DNA from: Parcubacteria group bacterium CG1_02_44_31
Lineage (GTDB): Bacteria; Patescibacteriota; Minisyncoccia; UBA6257; Brennerbacteraceae
Direction: 5' to 3'
DNA: 37,408 bases
Assembly: GCA_001872485.1 (NCBI GenBank)
Contig: MNWK01000003.1
Location: forward strand, 1 to 37,408
The notes below the pieces were generated by a model that did not search any database, was not told the DNA's origin, and saw nothing but the letters and a program-made list of their open reading frames with translations. Shown here in pieces: positions 33,266-37,408 of this stretch (its first letter is position 1; every line of letters starts with the position of its first letter). The position numbers and the translations under genes were made by a program.

Positions 33266-34338
33266 AGATCCTGAAATAAGGATCAGTTGTCCTCTTCGCC
33301 AGTAATGGCGAAGTAATAAAGCGGCTTATAACGGTGAAGCGGAAACCGGTCTTCCCCCAAAAAGGGGTTTTAGAGTTTCTGTAATACCGTGGGAAGTCGG
33401 AAGGTTGAGAATTAAAATTCTATGAAATTTACAAAGCGACAAAAAGCAATACTTATTGGAACAATTTTAGGAGATGCTTATTTGCAAAAGACAGGCAAGA
33501 GAAATGCACGATTGTGTTTGGAGCATGAAAATAAACAAAAAGAATATCTTTTGTGGAAAGTAAGCGCTTTTAAAAATTTGTTTCAAGGCAAGCCGGTTTT
33601 TGTAAAACGAGTGCATCCCAAAACAAAAAAAATGTACGAGTATTGGCGTTTTCAGTCAAATTCCACTCCGGAACTTGGCAAGATGCAACGACTCTTTTAC
33701 AAAAATGGCAAAAAAATTATTCCCAGTAATTTTCAAGAATTATTCAAAGAACCTTTGTCTCTGGCAGTTTGGTTTATGGATGATGGGTATTATTATCCTC
33801 GAGATAATAATGCTTATTTGTACCTTGGAAAATTATCTTTGGATGAGACAAAGATTGTTCAGGATACATTGATAAATAATTTAAGGCTTAAGACGAAGAT
33901 ATTAGATAAAAAACAAGAAGGTTTTGTTATTTATTTTTCTCCGTCAGAAACTCAAAAATTAAAAACAATTATTGGTCCTTATATTATTCCTTGTTTAATG
34001 TATAAAATTCCTTCTTGACCCCGTAACGACTGTCTTCTCTTACTGAGAAGCGACCCGATAGTATTTCGGGTAATACGCCGACACCCAGCCCTACTTTTAC
34101 TAATTACGCTACTTGTAAAATCTCAAGTCAAAAACTTCTTAAGCATAAATTTTTGACTAAAACATAATCAGTAAAAGTAGAGCTGGGTGAAGATATAGTC
34201 TAATCGTTTTACTTTGTAAAACACGCGGATTTAAACACTCTTATCGCTAACGCAGATAATTCATCGCTGTTAATCAGCAAAGCGAACGAAAAGAGTTGTA
34301 TCAGCGTAAATCAGCGTGTTCGCGAAGCGAACAGATTG
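33266..34338 (+). mobile_element. Group I intron 2 (23S site about 2449) with LAGLIDADG gene
   Basis: 5' exon ends CCCCGGGGAT; the intron starts AGATCC and ends CAGATTG; the 3' exon is AACAGGCTGG. The U before and G at the end are as expected for group I introns. The core shows GCGGCTTATAACGGTGAAG, CGTAACGACT pairing with the conserved AAGATATAGTC (34190-34200), and a long P8 (CCCAGCCCTACTTTTACT / AGTAAAAGTAGAGCTGGG, 34084-34187). 1,073 bp. After P7 a 120-bp extension contains genome-type repeats. It is homologous to intron 4. Confidence 0.9.
33422..34018 (+). CDS. LAGLIDADG homing endonuclease (intron 2)
   Basis: 198 aa, intact. Two LAGLIDADG helices, ILIGTILGDAYLQ (about residues 10-22) and SLAVWFMDDGYYYP (about 113-126), place it in the LAGLIDADG type 2 group that works as a monomer. 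The acidic residues ending each motif are the metal-binding active site. It would cut intronless 23S genes near site 2449 and spread the intron by repair copying. It sits in a peripheral loop upstream of the P7 5' strand and is more AT-rich than the exons. Confidence 0.9.
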   Translation: MKFTKRQKAILIGTILGDAYLQKTGKRNARLCLEHENKQKEYLLWKVSAFKNLFQGKPVFVKRVHPKTKKMYEYWRFQSNSTPELGKMQRLFYKNGKKIIPSNFQELFKEPLSLAVWFMDDGYYYPRDNNAYLYLGKLSLDETKIVQDTLINNLRLKTKILDKKQEGFVIYFSPSETQKLKTIIGPYIIPCLMYKIPS

Positions 34339-34482
34339 AACAGGCTGGTTCCGTCCGAGCGTTCCTAGCGACGACGGAGCTCGGCACCTCGATGTCGGCT
34401 CACCACATCCTGGGGGTGGAGAAGCTCCCAAGGGTTAGGCGGTTCTCCTATTAAAGTGGTACGTGAGCTGGGTTCAAACCGT

Positions 34483-35056
34483 GAAGCAGCAAAACTGATT
34501 AACGGATAACAAATGACTAATAACTCATAACAAATTTTATTTATATATATTTCGTTATGTGTCGTATGTCATAAGTTGTAAGTTAATTATGTTTGGCTCT
34601 TTCACAGTTTGAATCCAGTATCAATCACACAGAACCAATCCTGAGCGAAGTCGAAGGATTGATAATTGACATCAGGAAAAAACACGGCGGCTTTCGGCAG
34701 TAATGCCGGAATGTATTGCTGACTCATATCGGTGAAATTCGATTGCGTACAACCTGCGCTTAAGAATAATACCGAGGGAATCCCGCCCTTTCTACTTATT
34801 TCTGTATAGAAATATAAAACTAGAAAGGTGCGAAAAACTTTTTCTTTATGTTTTATGACATATAAGGAAAGGCGGAACCTGTAGAGACTACACGTCAGCC
34901 TCCCGAATTAATTCGTAGGGCTTGCCCTGAGTGAGCGAAACGAGTCGAAGGGAGAAGGTATAGTCCATGCCCGTAGTAATACGGAAAAAGTTTCAAAATT
35001 CCGCGAAATCAAGCGTGCAGTCCGCGTTGGTCCGCGGTTTTGCGAAGCAAAACATG
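34483..35056 (+). mobile_element. Group I intron 3 (23S site about 2500), no ORF
   Basis: 5' exon ends GGGTTCAAACCGT; the intron ends AAAACATG; the 3' exon is CGTGAGACAGGTTGG. P7 halves are GACTACA (about 34886) and AAGGTATAGTCC (34955-34966). 574 bp. Peripheral loops are filled by genome-type repeats: AATAACTCATAACAAATT (about 34517-34534) and two CTGAGCGAAGTCGAAGG-like units (34636-34661 and 34924-34952). Confidence 0.88.
34636..34661 (+). repeat. GAGCGAAGTCGAAGG repeat inside intron 3
   Basis: CAATCC / GGATTG arms enclose TGAGCGAAGTCGAA. A related unit is at 34924-34952 (GAGCGAAACGAGTCGAAGGG). Both sit in loops and not in the intron core. Confidence 0.6.
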
Positions 35057-35119
35057 CGTGAGACAGGTTGGTCTCTATCTGCCGTAGGCGTTGGATACTT
35101 GAGAGGAGCTGCCCCTAGT

Positions 35120-35618
35120 AAGAAATTGCTACTTCCCGCAGCAATGCGGGATGACAAGGAACGTCTGACGTTCCAAGCCGGCTCATAACGGTGAAACCTT
35201 ATACTACACGATCTGTTGATAGCCACTTGTGGCGTGGTCCGACACAAGTGGTACAATTTACTTGAGGACCGTGGATACATAAGACAACACCGTGGGAAGT
35301 CGTAGAAATTTAAAGTGCAAAGTGGAAAAAATCAAAATGGCAATGCAGGATTTAAATTTTAAACTGCCATTTTACACTTTGATGTTTACATTTTGAATTT
35401 TTATTGACCCCGTAACGACTGAAGCCATGTGGCCGAGATTTTTCTCTTGTAAGAGAATTATCACACGCCGGCCCCCAGCCCTACTTTTACTGATTATGTT
35501 TTAGTCAAAAGTTTATGCTTAAGAAGTTTTTGACTTGAGATTTCACAAGTAACGTAATTAGTAAAAGTAGAGCTGGGTGAAGGTATAGTCTGCACTTGTA
35601 GTGATACAAGAATACGTG
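35120..35618 (+). mobile_element. Group I intron 4 in the sarcin-ricin loop (23S site about 2656), ORF lost
   Basis: 5' exon ends GCTGCCCCTAGT; the intron starts AAGAAATTG and ends AATACGTG; the 3' exon is ACGAGAGGACCGG. U before and G at the end fit a group I intron. It shares CGGCTCATAACGGTGAA, ACCGTGGGAAGTCG, ACCCCGTAACGACTG and AAGGTATAGTC with intron 2. Where intron 2 has its endonuclease gene, this intron has about 90 bp of AT-rich filler (35310-35400). 499 bp. Confidence 0.88.
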
Positions 35619-35879
35619 ACGAGAGGACCGGGGTGGACGCACCGCTGGTGTACTGGCTTTCCTGCCAAGGGAACCGTCAGGTAGCTATGTGCGGAGTGGA
35701 TAAGCACTGAAAGCATCTAAGTACGAAGCCAACCTCAAGATAAGGTATCCTTATGAGATCCGTTGTAGACTACAACGTTGATAGGCGCTAGGTGTAAGAC
35801 TCGTAAGAGTTTGAGCCAAGGCGTACTAATCGATCCAAGCGAATGCCTATTTAGGTACAAAATATAGTCCAGTAAAGTA

Positions 35880-36047
35880 TTTCGACTTTATCCCTCACGC
35901 TAGAAGACCATCCCGTACGTTGCGGGATGGGCGAATGGCGTTTCGGGATGTCGCGCAAAGGGCGAGAGAGTAGGCCTGTCTGCCGGCAGGCAGGTACCAC
36001 GGGCTTCGCCCGTGCCTGCACACCGAGTAGGCGTGGGGCTCCATAAG
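35880..36047 (-). repeat. Long copy of the GGTCTTCT repeat in the 23S-5S spacer
   Basis: Read in reverse it contains GGAGCCCCACGCC, a GGGCGAAGCCCGTGG hairpin, the palindrome CCTGCCTGCCGGCAGACAGG (about 35975-35994), ATCCCGAAACGCCATTC, CATCCCG/CGGGATG and GGTCTTCTAGC. It occupies most of the 23S-5S spacer, where a tRNA would often be found. Confidence 0.65.
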
Positions 36048-36135
36048 CTGTAGAGCTTGTTGAAATTTTCCTGCTGGGTTCGGTTGCGATATCATGAGTA
36101 ATCAAATAGTTTTCAATTTTTGAGTATATGAAATT

Positions 36136-36247
36136 GACCCGGTGACCACAGACGCGTGTGCCCTACCCGATTCCATTCCGAACTCGGTCGTAAAAGCGCG
36201 CGTCGCCGATGATACTCCGTAAGGGGGAAAGTAGGTATTGCCGGGTC
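36136..36247 (+). rRNA. rrf: 5S ribosomal RNA
   Basis: About 112 nt. Terminal stem GACCCGG (36136-36142) / CCGGGTC (36241-36247), the conserved CCCGATTCCATTCCGAACTC block, GGTCGTAAAAGC, and the GTAGGTATTGCCGGG end. It lies about 290 bp after 23S in the same direction. Confidence 0.95.
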
Positions 36248-36253
36248 TTTTTT
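36241..36253 (+). terminator. Likely terminator of the 23S-5S transcript
   Basis: The 3' side of the 5S terminal stem is followed directly by a run of six T (36248-36253), a common way to end rRNA transcripts. Confidence 0.5.
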
Positions 36254-36350
36254 ATATGTTTTTTCTGGAACTTTGTTACCAAGCTCGTCAAGCTATTGAC
36301 TAAACTCTCGCATCTTGTACAATAAGTGCAAAATATGTTTCCACCTATTT

Positions 36351-36388
36351 ATGTCAGTTTTGACATAAAGTGTGGAACGTGGTATAAT
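36351..36388 (+). promoter_or_regulatory. Consensus promoter with operator-like palindrome
   Basis: TTGACA (36360-36365), 17-bp spacer, TATAAT (36383-36388). ATGTCA-GTTT-TGACAT (36351-36366) is a perfect 6-bp inverted repeat overlapping the -35, suggesting a repressor site. Start expected near 36395, about 43 nt before the next gene. Confidence 0.65.
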
Positions 36389-36437
36389 TGTTCAGTTTTA
36401 AGATAATCAAGATATTAAAGTTTTTAAGTTCAATATC

Positions 36438-36965
36438 ATGAATCCAACAAATCCTAATAATATATTTCAAGCGGCAGGAGGAGTAAAAACAGTAACAGTA
36501 GAAGAAGAAGTAGCGGCAGCAGAAAAAAGAGTAAAAGCAATGAGAGCAAGAGTAGACGAATTAACAGCAGAATCAAAAGAAGCAAAAGCAGAATCAAATG
36601 AAGCAAAAAAAGGATTAATATCAATCAAACGGAAAAGCATGACAGAAGGGGCAACAAAAGAAGAATTAGATGAAGCAGCAGAAGAAGTAACAAAAAAACA
36701 AAAAAAATTAAAAGACGCACAATACGCACAAATGGAAGGAATTGCAAAATTAGCAGTAGCAGTAATGGAATTGGCAGAAAAAAAAGAAGAAGCAAAAAAA
36801 AGAACAGACAAAGCAAAAGAAGCACCAAAAGACATGAATTTAAAAAAGGATAAAGAGTGGGCTGCGCATGTCTTAAAACAAGCGCAACAGCGACAAAAAG
36901 AAAAATTACAGACTTCACAGCCCAAGATACATGAGGGTGCTGCTGAACCAGAACCAGAAAGATAA
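36438..36965 (+). CDS. Coiled-coil hypothetical protein with A-ending codon bias
   Basis: 175 aa. Almost entirely charged helix from about 20 to 155 (VEEEVAAAEKRVKAMRARVD, EVTKKQKKLKDAQY), with no signal or transmembrane segment, so a cytoplasmic coiled coil is likely. From about 36480 to 36835 nearly every codon ends in A, unlike the other genes; the last 40 codons return to mixed usage. The function is not recognisable. It has a strong promoter and probably forms a pair with the following gene. Confidence 0.7.
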   Translation: MNPTNPNNIFQAAGGVKTVTVEEEVAAAEKRVKAMRARVDELTAESKEAKAESNEAKKGLISIKRKSMTEGATKEELDEAAEEVTKKQKKLKDAQYAQMEGIAKLAVAVMELAEKKEEAKKRTDKAKEAPKDMNLKKDKEWAAHVLKQAQQRQKEKLQTSQPKIHEGAAEPEPER

Positions 36966-37013
36966 TCAAAGAATGTTACACCCAATTACAATTTACAAAG
37001 TTGAAATACATTT

Positions 37014-37408
37014 ATGAACGGGCCTAAATCCAAAGAAGGTTCAAACGCAGAGAGACGACAAATAGAAATTGGCGCCAAGCGAGCCGCGTTGAGGGAGTTA
37101 TTCAAAAACCGCGGTATAAATTTAGAGTTAGTTAACCTTGCCACGGACCAGGAAATAGAGGACTTTGTCGGACACCCTGAATTTTCTGAAGACGAAAAAG
37201 AATCTCGAATTAAAGCCATAGTAGATATTTTAAAGCATAAACAGAAAGGAGAGCAAGACGAAAAAGAACCAAAGCAGGTTGACGCGATGGGTGCAATGAG
37301 CGCGGAAGAAGCTGCTGCGTATAAAATAGCAGGAGACCGTGGTGTGTATGATTCTGTGTATGCCAAACCAAAAGAAACAAAATCACGCGTTGTTAAAGAA
37401 AAAAAGAA
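37014..37408 (+). CDS. Hypothetical protein, cut by the window edge
   Basis: Open from ATG 37014 to the window end (131 codons) without a stop. Begins MNGPKSKEGSNAERRQIEIG and continues with RAALRELFKNRGINLELVNL, EFSEDEKESRIKAIVDILK and EEAAAYKIAGDRGVYDSVY. Hydrophilic and helical, with no recognised domain. Mixed codon use, unlike its upstream neighbour 48 bp away. Too little is visible to name it. Confidence 0.65.
   Translation, partial: MNGPKSKEGSNAERRQIEIGAKRAALRELFKNRGINLELVNLATDQEIEDFVGHPEFSEDEKESRIKAIVDILKHKQKGEQDEKEPKQVDAMGAMSAEEAAAYKIAGDRGVYDSVYAKPKETKSRVVKEKK

Noticed and set aside
35880-36120. tRNA in the 23S-5S spacer
   Set aside because: The stems seen there are palindromic repeats; no cloverleaf with a TTC-type T loop could be traced.
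36467-36985. 172-codon open frame on the strand opposite the coiled-coil gene
   Set aside because: It is the mirror of A-ending codons, giving Ser/Phe/Ala-rich nonsense; the plus-strand frame has the promoter and a sensible protein.

Overview
The window looks like the replication-origin neighbourhood of a reduced bacterial genome, most likely a Candidate Phyla Radiation (Patescibacteria, Parcubacteria-like) organism. The reasons are the gene order jag-yidC-rnpA-rpmH-dnaA-dnaN, very few Shine-Dalgarno sequences, many AT-rich dispersed hairpin repeats, a 23S-5S rRNA locus with no 16S gene or tRNA beside it, and a 23S gene interrupted by group I introns with LAGLIDADG genes. TGA is used as a stop codon, so this is not a code-25 lineage. 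The lineage call is inference, since no search could be run.

Layout. 1-2.5 kb: a membrane protein with a C-terminal M23 peptidase domain and a membrane-anchored beta-propeller protein. 2.9-7.5 kb: the origin block, with jag, yidC, rnpA and rpmH on the minus strand, dnaA and dnaN on the plus strand, and a probable oriC between dnaA and dnaN. 7.7-10.1 kb: a class A penicillin-binding protein. 10.4-11.2 kb: a compact region with a strong promoter, a 28-codon leader ORF, competing antiterminator and terminator stems, mini-genes with textbook ribosome-binding sites and a series of strong hairpins. 11.3-15.1 kb: an M29 aminopeptidase, an M20 dipeptidase and tyrosyl-tRNA synthetase. 15.4-19.5 kb: an acidic protein, then ruvB, a lamin-tail-domain protein, yebC and ruvC read on the minus strand. 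19.5-20.5 kb: a gene-free repeat-rich kilobase with a possible structured RNA. 20.5-25.8 kb: a GspE/PilB ATPase, tsaE, a 5'-3' exonuclease, a DUF5680-like protein, a DinB-like protein and an HhH-GPD glycosylase-like protein. 26.1-28.5 kb: a sensor histidine kinase and an NlpC/P60 protein carrying in-frame DNA repeats.

28.9-36.25 kb is the most remarkable part: a 23S rRNA gene of about 6.9 kb followed by 5S. By comparison with the E. coli 23S sequence from memory, I place four group I introns near E. coli positions 1931, 2449, 2500 and 2656 (the last inside the sarcin-ricin loop) and seven smaller insertions in helix tips. Removing all of these leaves about 2.95 kb, a normal bacterial 23S length. 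Four of the helix-tip insertions belong to the same AT-rich repeat family found between protein genes. The 2449 and 2656 introns are paralogues whose P8 loops are reverse complements of each other, and only the 2449 copy keeps its homing-endonuclease gene. The window ends with a coiled-coil protein written almost entirely in A-ending codons and a truncated gene.

Best candidates for undescribed biology: the multi-intron 23S gene with a flipped P8 loop and an intron in the sarcin-ricin loop; two leaders of the same design (promoter, near-leaderless mini-ORF, antiterminator/terminator), one of them just upstream of 23S rRNA; the mini-gene and hairpin region at 10.6-11.2 kb; and a family of TAGTAG-ended inverted-repeat elements.
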